Shown here: in pieces, positions 42,701 to 54,619 of the stretch
Layout of the letters: each line of letters begins with the position of its first letter
How positions within the stretch are numbered: position 1 is the first letter of the stretch
Notes under the pieces: generated by a model
Database searches by the model: none
Told to the model about the DNA's origin: nothing
Seen by the model: the letters and a program-made list of their open reading frames with translations, nothing else
Source of the DNA: Schistocephalus solidus
Taxonomy: Eukaryota > Platyhelminthes > Cestoda > Diphyllobothriidea > Diphyllobothriidae
Direction: 5' to 3'
Length of the DNA stretch: 64,000 nucleotides
Assembly (NCBI GenBank): GCA_017591395.1
Contig: WEDG01002568.1
Location: 1-64,000, forward strand
Position numbers and translations under genes: made by a program

Positions 42701-45640
42701 CGAATTAGTTGCAGCATCTGCTGCGCTTGGACAGAGTGTCGGCTAGATCAGACGTGATCACAAAAGTGTCAAATGCAACCATTAGTAAGTAAAAGCAAAT
42801 AAACCTAGAGAACCACAACGCAAAAGATCATTTGGAGGTTATGTTCACCGGTCTGATCTGAGTGTGGAAGGGGGCACCAGTGTCTCAACTTGCTTTGGAA
42901 GTTCAGCTCAAAGCCGGCTCAGGCTGGCGCACAGTGACGGGTAATCAATAATAGGCACGGAAAAAAGATGACAAAGTAATTCAAAATTAACCATTATGGT
43001 TCTCAAAGCACAATTTGAAATCCAGATGACAGTTCCATAATCTTAATTACAGAGGTAAGAGGTTCATTGGTAAAGTTGGTTTTAGCGGAATCATGGTTAG
43101 CCGCAGAATACCCAGAGAATGTAAGCAGTATGTATATTCCGGAAGTGGTGCTTCGCTGAATTGGTCTCAGAACGGAAAAATGTGCATGTAGCACACCTTA
43201 GAGCGTCACTTAATGACAGGTAGTGATGCCAAAAAAATCTACGAAGAGAGGGGTGTACGACGGTCCGGTCTGGTCCTCGTCAACACAGGAATATTCTAAT
43301 CCCTCACCTCTACAACCTGGGTTTTGGCTTGGATTTTTGGTCATTTAAACTAAATCGTATACCTTAGCATAAGGGAATGACCGTTCAGGGACAATTAGTA
43401 GGCCAGAGAGGATCATTCCAAGCGACACTGATTATTTTGTTAATTCTTCTGCAGCATCCTCTAACAAAAATGTCAGCCGGCAAATGTAAAATGCGATTTC
43501 CGCTCTGTTGACTGTGGCTTTCGACGATCCGCTGTATTGTAAGATGTTTCAAGGAGAAGTTTAAATTATTGTCTCTGGTTCCACTGTCAAACAATTTCTT
43601 AGAATACAGCGGACCATTCTGGGAAGGGAAAGCTTAACTGCCCAGTTCTGCACAATTACGTTTACTCTGGTTGAATGCTAGCGGTTCTGAGTTCGCAAAG
43701 CAGACGGATAGAATGAGGCCGCCTTGCCCCTCTCTCTTTGGGTTATATGCCTAATCTGTCCGGCAAAATGCTTTTATTTTCTCCAAGGACAGATTGACGT
43801 GTCCTGGCCTGGCAGTGCATGCGCGCATGCGGGTCAGACACGGTGGCCGGTCACGTTTTAGCCGCCGAGGTCAGAGTTAATGGGGAGTGTGCAATCTGCC
43901 TCCCTCTCAGCCTTCAACTGACTGGGGTCTCTCCGCGAAGACGGCTGGGGCAGATCTGGTGGGCACTGCAGTCCATGAAGCTGGCGCCACGTTATGTCCT
44001 GCATTTAATGCTTTGTTGATGGGATGGTTTTAAGTCAAATATCCACAAACTGATAAGCAAAAACTGCTGTCATATTGAAATGCTGAATCCGGTTCTTGTT
44101 TTATGGGTTGCAAAAAATGAAGAGACGCATATATCTACAAATTCCGGTCAAACTTCCCCAGGGCCGATTGTTAGCTGTAAACTTGGGGGTAAGAAGGGAA
44201 ATCTTCCGCTGTTCACTTTCTTTACAGGAGGGTTGGGGATAGTTGCAGGTGAACCTTCGTCCTTACAAAAAAGGTACTTCTTGACTTCCCAAACGTAATC
44301 TCCTCAGCAAGGAAGGCTTTTTGCCAATAACCGCAATCAGACTTGTTGGCACACATACCTATACCTATATTCCCTACGCAATCATGTGGAATGCTTGCGG
44401 CTGTCAGCGGGTCTTCTGCATTATTAAATGGGTGTCTTTGCAGAACCTCCTCTTATTGGACACAGTGTGTGGGGGCGCACTCAGCGTAAAAACAGTTCCC
44501 TATACGCAAAAACAAACTAACTGGCAGATTCACTAGTGCTATTCGGTATTAGTAGACTTCGTCTCTTCTTCTGCTTTTCAAGGACTTGCCCTGCTGACAT
44601 AATGCATCCCTCGCGGTTAACCATGCAGATCAGAAAGCAAAACGAGGCGACTGGTTATACTGAAACAAAGTTACCGGCTTTAGCTTGTTGACCTTAGCAT
44701 GATAAATGTAATGGCTCTTCTAACTATTACCACCACAGGTTATCTTCATTGGCAGAATCAGGAAAAAGCCATATAGTCTCTTGTAATTTCCGAGTAACCT
44801 AACCACCTACAGAGTTCAGAGCGATACTTCTAAGGAAATGGATAGTGGTATCTATTTAAGAGGGTACATATCGTGATAAGGTTTGTATGCTGTAAACTGG
44901 CATAAGGAATAAGCAAACTGGGCTAGTGCAGAGGGGAAGTACGTATGCATCTGGAATTGATCGTAGTGACTGCGAAGTTGGTAACTATAAGCCACTTCAA
45001 ATCAAGCAAGAGTCAATATTTCATGTTTGAAGAAGAAGAAGAAGAATGTAAGGGATTGTGTTCAAGTGGATGGTCACCCTGATGTCTTACGTTTCGGCGT
45101 CATAATATAGAACGTACATAGCTTTAAAAAGACTGACTTTATTGTTACCAAGGACGGTCTAAATCTTAAAACCCAATCGCCTACTGTGGTAGTTGCTGCG
45201 GTTGCCTAACTTCGAAAAACTGCCTCAAAACTTTGGTACTAGGTATGAGAGATCTGTCGGTGAGGTCGTATCGCCAGAAAATGAGGCAAGTTGACGCGGT
45301 TAATCATCGTATAAAGGCAGTTCTAATGTTGACTCCTGGCACCCCTTTATACCTAACTTGTTCATACGCGTGAAAACTCAAATGGCATTGGGAAGGAGAA
45401 GAATCGAAAATATCAAATTGTTGCACACTTTCACGGACCAGTCTCACATAAGTTCGCGGGTATTGAATAGAGATGGTGATGCAAATTATTTATTGCTGAG
45501 TGTAAAATCAGGTCCAGATGGTGGGGCTTCTTGCTCTTTGCGAGTTCGCATACGAACAACGCATAACATCATAAAAATGAAGTGGGGAAAAATGACTGTG
45601 CAAAAAAATAAGCACTCGCAAATATAACAGGTGCTAGGGA
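39770..45640. other. Unassigned DNA, partly downstream of or intronic to the LIM gene
   Basis: I see no supported exon. A (GAA)6 run lies at 45029-45046. Further 3' exons of the LIM gene should lie here or beyond if it encodes a full abLIM-like protein, but I could not identify them. Confidence 0.4.
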
Positions 45641-45648
45641 TAACTTAC

Positions 45649-45959
45649 TACTGATGTCGCCCTCTCCAACATTAACCGTCAGCTCGCCCGTCCCATTCAC
45701 ACTGTTCGGCGGTAGGAAGGTAGTCTTTTCGGTTCTACCGAGGCAGGAAGTAGACGTTTTAAAGTTAGGGACATCACCACTGCCAATGGTTTTTCCGTCG
45801 GCAGAATGCCAAAAATTGTCTCCGTTATGACCGCCAAAATCATCCGGCGGGACAACATCACCACCGAGAGGAGCAAGCAGGCAAGTGGAGGGGACACAAG
45901 AGGCACAGTAGAATTTGTCCTCTTGTGCCACTGTCTTCTCTCCCGTATGAAGAAGACGT
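45649..45959 (-). CDS. LIM-domain gene, exon C (end of LIM 2 and Gly/Ser-rich linker)
   Basis: It is bounded by a CCTTAAG acceptor before 45959 and a GTAAGT donor at 45648. The exon is 311 nt, entering after two bases of a codon and leaving one base into the next. It begins RLLHTGEKTVAQEDKFYCASC. When placed after exon B, the C-x18-C spacing of the second LIM zinc module is met exactly. After the LIM domain the sequence is Gly/Asp/Ser/Thr-rich with no motif, as in the linkers between LIM domains of abLIM proteins. If exon B used its GT site four bases later, the LIM spacing and the phase would fail. Confidence 0.65.
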
Positions 45960-47797
45960 CTTAAGGGGCAAATACAGCAAACATTTCAGACCTTATCATT
46001 AGGACAGTGGACGTTTTCAAAATTAAAACGTCGAAATGCATAAAATCGCTTGGTCATCCAAGCATTATATAAGTCCAGTGGAAGAAGGTAAGAATACACT
46101 TAGAGAGGCTATTGCATTGACAACCAGCTGACCTTTTGAGTAGCAAAACTGTTTCTAGGCGAAATCTTAATGTGTCATAACTCCTAGGCATCGCATAACT
46201 CACGATTCCCTGCGTATTTAGGACTTTGTAACGAATTTTTCTAGTAGAAAGAAAAAAATTATTTTCAGAGCGGAAAAATATTTTAGAATAATATCATAAA
46301 CTTGCATGGATGGGTCGTAAATCAGGTATGAAACTGGTCTTGTCTGGGATGTAAATAAACTTCTCAAACTGAAGCTGTTTGCAAAATCAAGGTTTAATCT
46401 CTCCAGATGTCTTTAGTTTATATACAACCAAATGTCCATAGTTGAATAAGGTTTTACAGTATGCAAATAAGTAAAAAGATCTACTGAATTGGAAGAACTT
46501 ACAATAACTTTTTAACCTAATCTTGAAGGCACCGGTTGGTCATGTTTCTAATAAAAATAACCAAATGCAGAGAATGCAGTTATCATACGTAGAAGATGTT
46601 ACCTTTCCACATAAGCACTAATCATGGTAATTTCAAAAGATATTCCGTGAGCACGCAGTTCGCTGTGTAATAAATTGGCCATTTCTGCTACTGCGCCATG
46701 GAGACTTCTAATGAAGCCAAGGTGATTGATATTTAACTTTGGTAAAAAAGGTTGTGATTAGATATCTAACGCGCATGAGTGTAAAAAAAACGAGAAAGTT
46801 CGGTCATATTTTCGAAATAGATGGTATTCTGTCATTAGCGACTCCTGTTTTCAGCCCCCAAAGTCGATAAAAGAAATTTACTCAATCGATGATGCAGTGG
46901 GCTAACGGTATGTTTAGACGTTTCCGATGTCAGAAAAAGGAGCCTTCCGTGACCCTAAATTGAGGTAAATACAGGTATACAATTTCAGCAATCAAGAGGG
47001 ATTGCGAGTCTTGGTAGTGAATGATGGTCGACATACGACATGCAAATGCTTTGCTGATAAGGCACAGTTGGCAAAGAAGAGGATAAAGTAATCTCCAAAA
47101 TGCAACTACTGGAAAAGTATTAAAGATATTTCAAGATAACATTTCAGCTCAGCCTTGCATCGGTACACAATAACTTACAATGCAATATAGTTAGCAATTA
47201 GACTGTGGGTGTACTTTCCAGGAAATGATATTCAATTATCTGCAATAGCAATCACATCCACAGGCAGTTACAGGTGATCATTCGCGTCTGACTCATTCTG
47301 TCATCCAGAAGTCGTCTGTGGTTTAATAAAGTTACACTATACGGGACAGACATACCAGTTAAGTCACCTTGACTTATAAGAAAGCAGAATAGGGTGGCAG
47401 GTCTGAAAAACTAGGAATTTTAAGCTTATTTAAGCACCCTTTTGTGAGAAAACGGAACTATTCATATCCTGGTACGTCAACGATTGCCTTGTCTAAAGTG
47501 AACTATGTCTCCCATTATCTTTTCCAGTCCTCGTGACCGCATCTTGTCACTGCATCAAAATTTGTCTCTCAAATGATTGTGAGGTGAATGCTTCGTAAAT
47601 ATTCCTCAAGGTAATCGGAAGTCCATATGCCAGACCGCATTGCGTTTCCAGGCAATCGTTCTTATCATCAAAAACAGAAAAAATAGCACATGTAAAGGCT
47701 TGGGTTGAAACAGGCTTGGGTGAAGAACTCTTATCATCTGTTAGACCTTAAACTGCAAAAAGATTCCCGAGAAAGTAATCTAAGAGCATTTACTCGC
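45960..47797 (-). other. Intron of the LIM gene, probably of the GC-AG class
   Basis: The 1,838-nt intron between exons B and C has a CAG|GCGAGT donor and an AAG acceptor. Choosing the GC donor gives both a consistent reading phase and the correct C-x18-C spacing. No transposon was recognised inside. Confidence 0.5.
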
Positions 47798-47981
47798 CTG
47801 CAAACATGACAACGAAGGCAGTTGGGATGAAAAGATTTCCCCAGGGCCGTGCTCACATTGCCTTCCAGGGGCATGCCGCAACCACTGCACTTTAGGCTGA
47901 ATTCCTGGCGAAAGTCTTCCTGACAGTAGAGATTTTTGTCCTTCATGTGAAAATGAGCCTCTTCTAGAGCTTTGCTACATT
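47798..47981 (-). CDS. LIM-domain gene, exon B (end of LIM 1, start of LIM 2), abLIM-like
   Basis: The 184-nt exon follows an ATCACAG acceptor. It supplies the second half of LIM 1 (KCSKALEEAHFHMKDKNLYC, then QEDF with the terminal zinc-binding Asp) and the first half of LIM 2 (CSGCGMPLEGNVSTALGKSF, HPNCLRCHVC). The string EGNVSTALGKSFHPNC closely resembles EGEVVTALGKTYHPNC of actin-binding LIM proteins (abLIM, UNC-115), which link signalling to actin. Testin, prickle and PINCH families are less similar. Zinc ligands are complete. Orthology is inferred from recall, not from a search. Confidence 0.78.
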
Positions 47982-48017
47982 CTGTGATACATGCGAAGAT
48001 ACTAAAAACATACTTAC
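47982..48017 (-). other. 36-nt intron of the LIM gene
   Basis: GTAAGT donor and TCACAG acceptor, 36 nt long. It is a multiple of three with no stop, so it can be misread as coding. Removing it restores the HKGCFKCSKC zinc-ligand spacing. Very short introns of this length are characteristic of cestodes. Confidence 0.8.
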
Positions 48018-48112
48018 TTGAACACTTGAAACATCCCTTATGAACGTGTTCCTGGTCGATTTTTAGGACGGTGCCCCTACACCGCCGGTGACACACGAGG
48101 CAATTTATTTCC
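48018..48112 (-). CDS. LIM-domain gene, exon A (first zinc module of LIM 1)
   Basis: The 95-nt exon lies between a TCCTACAG acceptor and a GTAAGT donor. It encodes EINCLVCHRRCRGTVLKI followed by DQEHVHKGCFKC, giving the C-x2-C and H-x2-C ligands of LIM 1. It enters two bases into a codon, so at least one upstream exon must exist above 48112. I could not identify it, and the promoter was not found. Confidence 0.78.
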
Positions 48113-48119
48113 CTGTAGG

Positions 48120-49375
48120 ACAGGGATATAAGCATATGAATGCAATTTAAAGAAAACAAAAGTAGAAAATGCTAACTATAAAGACTATTTTCAATCGAAC
48201 AGTGGTAACGAAAAATTTCTTCACGTTGTAGCCCTTCCGAGGGATATGCAGGTAGTGCAAGGTGCCATAGGGCTTATATATTTTTTCGAATATTGCAATT
48301 AACAAATGATTCGTTTGGCAAGTAATTGTGTTAAATAAATGAAGAAACGAGGCTTTAAATGCAAGCAATAAAACTCATGGGTATGAAAATTTTTGACATC
48401 AAACGCTGTCATAGGCTGTGAGTAAACTCGGATCGGCAAGTTACCAATATCTTATAGAAAGAAACGAGAAAGTTAATGTTATGAGCTTTCTATCGGGGTA
48501 TTATAACTAATAAGACGGCAATAAATGCATTTGTTTCTAAGTCAGACAACATGTTACTATTCAGTTCTATTACTGCGCTACTTTGTCTTATAGTTATAAT
48601 TCCCCAAATGTGTCAGTAGTGGACGTCTTCGCAGAGATGTTCGTGCAATCTTCACGGACTAGACGCACCCACTTCATACTTCATCGGACATAATGTTTCC
48701 TGATTGTGTGAGGTCACAACCAACTATGCTTTACATGAGGTAGTAATGTAAATATTGTTCAGTCAATCAAATGGACCGCTTGATGGAACTACCGGTGCTC
48801 TAGAAAAGCGACCATTCAAGTTAGTATGCTCGTTCAAAGCATGCGCTTTACTCGGTGTGACAACACTTTTGGCAACAGGTCTTAATGACACAAACTTATT
48901 TATATAAGTAACCTGTAAAATCAGAATCAAAACATTTTATACGTGCAACATTTGTCGGATTTTATAATGAACATTTCAATGTATTGTTTTAGTTTAGTAA
49001 ATTTAAAAACAGTAAACCTCATCGTCAGTGAATTTCGAAACATCATCATGAAACTTAGACAGCTACTCTCCAATAAATAAGAAAAACTGTCTTTCGTATT
49101 TGAAAATTCTACAGTTGTGTTGTTTTGCCCAACAATATCCTACGAATATTCAGCAGGTCATCGCATAGATAGCTCGAATGAACTGCTGCCGAAGTTGCAA
49201 AGCTACCAGACATGCATGTGTATCAGTCATCTCCAAAGTCTGTGTCAAACGTTGTGGCACTAAGTGATTAAATTATAATTTTATTTTAATGAACATGCTT
49301 GTTTCTGGTACTAAATAGTTTTGGAAATGTATATACAACTTGACACTTAACAGAATAACAACCATTTGCTTGTGC
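48120..49375. other. Unassigned AT-rich DNA upstream of LIM exon A
   Basis: Probably an intron or 5' flank of the LIM gene. No convincing exon was found on the minus strand. Confidence 0.4.
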
Positions 49376-49379
49376 TTAG

Positions 49380-49585
49380 ATGTCGATGCTTATGAGCCTC
49401 GGCATCATAAATGCTCTAAATATTTAGACCTTAAATCAAAAAGAAACAATCAGGTCAGCTGTCGGGTGCATGAAAGACTTCAAATAGGAATTTCTGCTAG
49501 CAAAAGTGATAGTTTTGAACACGGACTGCTGTCATTTAGTAAGACATTGATGCAAAACGAACTTAAACAGCTGTTGGAAAATATG
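49380..49585 (+). CDS. Candidate internal exon, unknown gene
   Basis: The 206-nt open stretch lies between TTGTGCTTAG and a strong ATG|GTAAGTATT donor. It enters with two bases of a codon and leaves in phase 0. The peptide is charged and helical in its second half (FSKTLMQNELKQLLENM), which could form a short coiled coil. It is on the strand opposite the LIM gene. No family was recognised. The acceptor pyrimidine tract is good, but codon use is unremarkable. Confidence 0.35.
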
Positions 49586-49589
49586 GTAA

Positions 49590-50695
49590 GTATTACTCGC
49601 AGTGCCATTAATGTCAACCAAAATCAAGTCAAATGAACTTTTCAAACGGTTCTGTTTTCAAAGAAAAATGAATGATTGTCATATTTGACAATTAATTGTA
49701 AACTTAAATTCGAGTGGAAGGCGTGAGTACCGATTTCGTCGGTTGCCTAATATCTTGATTAATTGATATATTGCTATAGCTATTATAATAGCTTGTTTCG
49801 AAGCGATTAATGTTGTGTACAATTCAAGTAATTAACTCGAAAAGCGTTGCCTACAGAGATTATCATTCAGTCCAAGGATAAAACCTACCCATGTTAAGCC
49901 GCGCTAACTAAAGCACGGAACCGGACTTCCCATCGACTTTCAGACAAACCGCAGACTTTTTCTTTTCGAGGCTGCTCCAAAAACATTGGGCAATTTGAAG
50001 GGTTTAAACACCGTTTTCATTGAACTTAGCCACAGCGGGTTTCCGTTAGTTATAAGCTAACATGTGAGCCGAATCAGTGAATCACAGACTCCGTTTAGGT
50101 ATAAAAACCATGCGAGTTTTTGGAAAGAAATTCGTTTGAAATTGCTTTCGAATTTCAGCTTCTTTGAGTTTACGAAGTTTTAGTCTCTACCTTTGTGTAG
50201 AAGACAGGTTGGTTTATAAAAACTCTTAAGTGGATTGTCCAGTTTCTAAATTTGGGAGTTATATACTTGGACTTGATGATTCTGTGGCTAACCAACTATT
50301 CTTTCACTGCAGATTCTTCCACGTCCCGGAGGTTATCCCTATGAGAAATACATGCTTCAACGTTCACCTGCTTCCGAAATTCACGTAAGCGGTGTGCTGC
50401 TTTAATCTGCTCTCAATCGGGGAAGGTGAAGTTGCAAATAAGGCTGAGTCATCACATGCTTATTAGACGTCAGATTGCTGAATATTATTGCACTCTAGTC
50501 CTTTTACCTAAGAATATTTATAACTTTAATGCATTCGCATAGAATTCTAAGAGGTATGGAAAACGCATACGCTCAGGATCCATCTGCGAGGAAAAAATGA
50601 AGCCGCAGTTGGGAGTCAAACCCTCGTCGAAGAAAAATTTGGCGACGTACCTAACTACTCCACCAGGTTCACTTGGAAATCTTATAAACAAAATT
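49590..50695. other. Unassigned DNA
   Basis: No supported feature was found. The relic CR1-like element begins at about 50.7 kb. Confidence 0.4.
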
Positions 50696-50699
50696 GTAT

Positions 50700-53600
50700 A
50701 CAAACCGAAAAGGATGGCAAAGACAGATATTCTGTTTGTATCTCTTCCCCTTTCAAGTGGGCAAAAAGCCTGATATCACTAATGAATGTCACCTACGAGG
50801 ACGAAAAGTGTATGGAGTGTTTAAGTCGTTTACAGAAATTCTTATTGATAAAGGAAGAGATAGGTAACTTGAAACGACAAATGGCCGATCTAAAAGATAT
50901 GGTTCATTGTTTATCTGGCAAAAGCACCCGTTCAAACCGAGAATTCAAACAAAATAAATTACGTATTCAAATATAGCTTTCTCAAGCAGAAATTTAGAGC
51001 TAGAGGACATTGCATCTACAGAGCTCAGTAAATCAGTTGACATTTCCTTACTTTGAAAGGGAGATCAAACCAGCTAATGTACCTTCCTTCTGTCATCTCG
51101 CTCAGACAGAAGCGGTTATGCTCTGGATACACAAACATATGCTGCATCCTTGTTGGATGATTAAAGGAAGGGCAACGTTGAAAAGCTCGTTAAAGTTGAA
51201 AGACCGAAGACGAAGAATTTGAAGTCGAAAAAGGCCAAGATGATTTCACAAAAAAAGGAGTTTCAACTCCGAACAAAGCTTCTTCTTACCAAAAGACGCT
51301 CAAGCGGAATCCTGTGCTACTGATACATGAGAAATTGCAAGATAACTTGGCAAAGTGCCCAAAAGGGGTTCAACATTAACTTTAGAATTCGTTGCTAGTA
51401 CTGAGGAAAATAGCTTCGTCAACCAGTGTAGAATTCTTCCTGGTACTGATGTCCTACCAACAAATCAGAGCACCTAGTCACCAAACAGACACATTTGACC
51501 GAAATGTAATCTCGTTATTAAAGGGGCTCCCGAGTCAACTTCACTTATTGCAAAGAAAAGGCTAGAACATGACCTTAGTCTTTCCGAGCATACTTAAATT
51601 CGATTCTTCAAGATGACGAATGCAGAACCGTGCGCAAAGCATTCCGTTTAGGGAAAGTTGGTGTTTCACATGAACTATCATCAATGAGGCCTCTTAAAAT
51701 CATTCTTGGAAATGTGGTTCAGGCTTCACTTCTCCTAGAACACAGAATGGCTCTCCGTAGCTCACACAGCCGGATAAGGAACCATTGGAAAGGCACAAAA
51801 TGATGATGCTGAGAACCAAACTGAAGTGGAGAACTGAAGAGGAGAACCGAAGAGGGGAAAATTGCTCCAAATAAAAAATGGAGAAATAAAATTGATGCAC
51901 GGGCCTTTCGTGTGGCAGACCCCGTGCCTCATCAAGGCAGGTCCACACCGAGACTGTGGACGCTAAATACAAAGTACCCAACTGTATAGAGCTCGTATAT
52001 CAATAGGAAGGTGCTCCAGAACTCGGTTGATGACCATTTATCAGACCGCAGTCTGGGCGGGATATACACCATTTCGTCTCGGGAAGCACTGACAGATTCT
52101 AGAATTCAATCCTACGAAATGAGCAGAAGTCTATACGGAGGAGTTCCCCAGTCTTAATTGAGATGTTTGAATACCAATGCTCAGAGCCTCATTTCGAAAA
52201 TAGACGAACTTAAGGCACTAGTCTCAGACCAAACCCCTGATATCGGTGCCATTACAGAAATGTGGCTCAAAGTACAAATTGCAGTAAGCAAAGTTTCGAT
52301 AGATTGATACCAGCTCTTTCAAGGAGACTGAGAAAATAGACAGGTAGGTGGAGTGGCCGTATATGTAAGGACAGGAATCTCAGCAGTCGAACAGGCGACG
52401 CCCTCATCCTTAATTATGAATTTTTCTGGATAAAGATAAAAAAGAATTGTTTACAAAATCTTTAATTCTTGACGATCTACAGAGCATCAAACATTCCGAG
52501 TGCAGCTGATGAGCCACTCCTTTATTTGTCAAGGAAGTTTCAGGTCATAATGAGGTGCTTATTGCTGGAGAATTTAACGCACCTACAGAAGACTGGGTAA
52601 ATCTGACAGTTGATGGTGTGCCAACTTCCTTTGGCCATAAGCTATTTGATCTCACTCTCGACCAACCGCTGGCACATAAGGTTACATTTCCAACGAGATG
52701 TTTAGAGAACAAGAGAGCCAATTGCCTGGAACTAGTGTGAAAGAAGGACTTCTCTAAAATTGATTAAGTGAAGTCTATTGCACCTTCTGGTAAGAGTGAC
52801 CAAACTACGCTGCATTTGGATTACATACTTTATTCTCAGCGCCTGAAGAGAACGGATGGCGATTGAAATATAGGGAAGGCTGATTTTAACGTGAGAAAGA
52901 TAGAACTGATGTGCGTGAAATTAGATTATTTGCTTAAGGGGAATCCAGTGGATGACTGGTGATCGTTAAAGACGGTTTCACAAGATCTGATTGAGCGCTT
53001 TGTCCACTGAAGATACAAAAAGACTAGTTGCCCTGCCTGTTTAACAAGAGAACTTAACAGGCAGTTAAAGAAGAAAATAAAATAGAAGATTTTTAGGGAT
53101 ACAGGGTCAGCAGAACATCCTGAGGAATTTCATCACCAACGAAATGCCGTCAAAAAATAATCAGTCAGGCTAAAAATATACCTAAAATTTTATTTCATTA
53201 TATCAAAAGTCAATTAAAAAACAAGGACCAAGTCACAGTACTTATGGATGGGAATGGTGTTGAAGTCGTTGAAATGGCGAGACAGCCGAGCACTTTTGGC
53301 GATTCTTTGCTTCGGTATTCACAAGAGAATCTGAACTTTATCTTGGCAATGTCAACTGTGTTGTTATAAACGCCGGTTCAGTGTTTGGATTTATACTCGT
53401 CCTGGCATATCTCCTAGAACGATAACTGCATTATCTCAAAGAAGCATAATCATCTGGTCCAGACGATTTACCGGCAAATTCCTTGAAAGAATTGGCGGGC
53501 GAACTCTCCAAACCCCTAGCGCATATCTTCAATTCGTCAGTTAAGTTAGGGAGACTGCCATCACAATGGAAAGCAGCAATTATATACCCCTATACAAGAG

Positions 53601-54165
53601 TGGGGCTCGATCTAATGTCAACAATTATTAGCCTGTCAGCCTTGCATCCATTTGCTGTAAAATAACGGAATCAATAATTAAGAAGACGGCCATGAAGTTC
53701 CTGACGGAAAACCATTTACTGTCAGAGCTCCGGCATGGTTTCAGACAGAAGCGCTCTTGTATCTCTTGTTTTTTGCTCTCTACAGAGCAGTGGACTCGCG
53801 AATTTGACGAGGATGGTAAAGTTGACGTCATCTAAACTGATTTCAAGAAGGCATTTGACAGTGTCGCACACAAATATCTCATCTATAAATTATCTGACAA
53901 AAGAGCAATGCTGCTTACATGAGTCACAGATTTTCTTACAGGAATATTGCAAACCGCGTGTATCAATACCTCGAAGTCAACACCTTTTCCAGTTCTAAGT
54001 GGTTTCCCTCAAGGCTCCATCTTAGAGCCGTTACTCTTCTTAGTGTACCTCAACGACTGTATTGATGACCTGGGTTGCAGCAGCGTCATGTTTGCAGACG
54101 ATGTTAGATTTTGGAGGTTCTTCAGATCTGGCCCACACATATCGATGACCTTACATTAACATTGT
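50700..54165 (+). mobile_element. Heavily decayed CR1-like non-LTR retrotransposon (+)
   Basis: Recognisable pieces in order: an ORF1 start at 50782 with YEDEKCMECLSRLQKFL; an ORF1 middle block, RLGKVGV, followed by MRPLKIIL, near 51650-51705; an endonuclease N-terminus, NTNAQSLISKIDEL, with ITEMWL near 52172-52265 and VGGVAVYVRTG; a catalytic block at 52555 reading LIAGEFNAP (GDFN changed to GEFN); and RT motifs with FPQGSILEPLLFLVYLND and VMFADDV near 54000-54110. Stops and frame changes separate all of them. It is older than the minus-strand copy it faces. Confidence 0.8.
53483..54159 (+). pseudogene. RT domain remnant of the + strand CR1-like element
   Basis: LSKPLAHIFNSSVKLGRLPS with QWKAAIIYP is the RT motif 1 region. 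After frame changes come QGSILEPLLF (motif B) and FADD (motif C, catalytic Asp pair retained). Multiple stops preclude a product. Confidence 0.78.
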
Positions 54166-54443
54166 CAGTTTTATTGTAGTAAACGTTTATTCCATTTCTT
54201 TTTTTAAATGTGAATATAGAACTCAAGGACGAAAGCCTACTTCCCTCAATAAAATGACTTAAAGTGACTATGACAAGTGAAAAACTTAAAGGTGGCTTAG
54301 GAGCATGACAGTGGCAGGAAATATATTGAAGCAATTAAAGCGGCAATAGGATAGTTCGCAAATTTTAAATATGCGAACGAGCTGTCAGTTTCAATATTGG
54401 ACTATGAAGGATACATTTCATGTGAACTGCTAGATTAAAAGTA

Positions 54444-54465
54444 TTCAATTCAATTCAATTCAATT
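54444..54465 (-). repeat. (AATTG)n 3' tail of the minus-strand CR1-like element
   Basis: Four tandem AATTG units on the minus strand follow CTCAATAAATTG. Short tandem tails in place of poly(A) are typical of CR1-clade elements, so this marks the 3' end. Confidence 0.75.
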
Positions 54466-54619
54466 TATTGAGGGAAATAGGCATGGGCCTTTGAGTACCC
54501 TATTTGTAAATTAAAATTAAGTGCGGTATACAGAGAAACCATGTGGGTTGCAAAGTTACAAAAGGCGGTCATAAAATATGACAAGTGGTGCATGACTCTC
54601 GAGGGTTAAGATAAATTCC

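Noticed and set aside
45060..45110. CTTACGTTTCGGCG, like the PLE GAAACGTC segment
   Set aside because: The similarity is short and no CTGATGA box or stem II is present.
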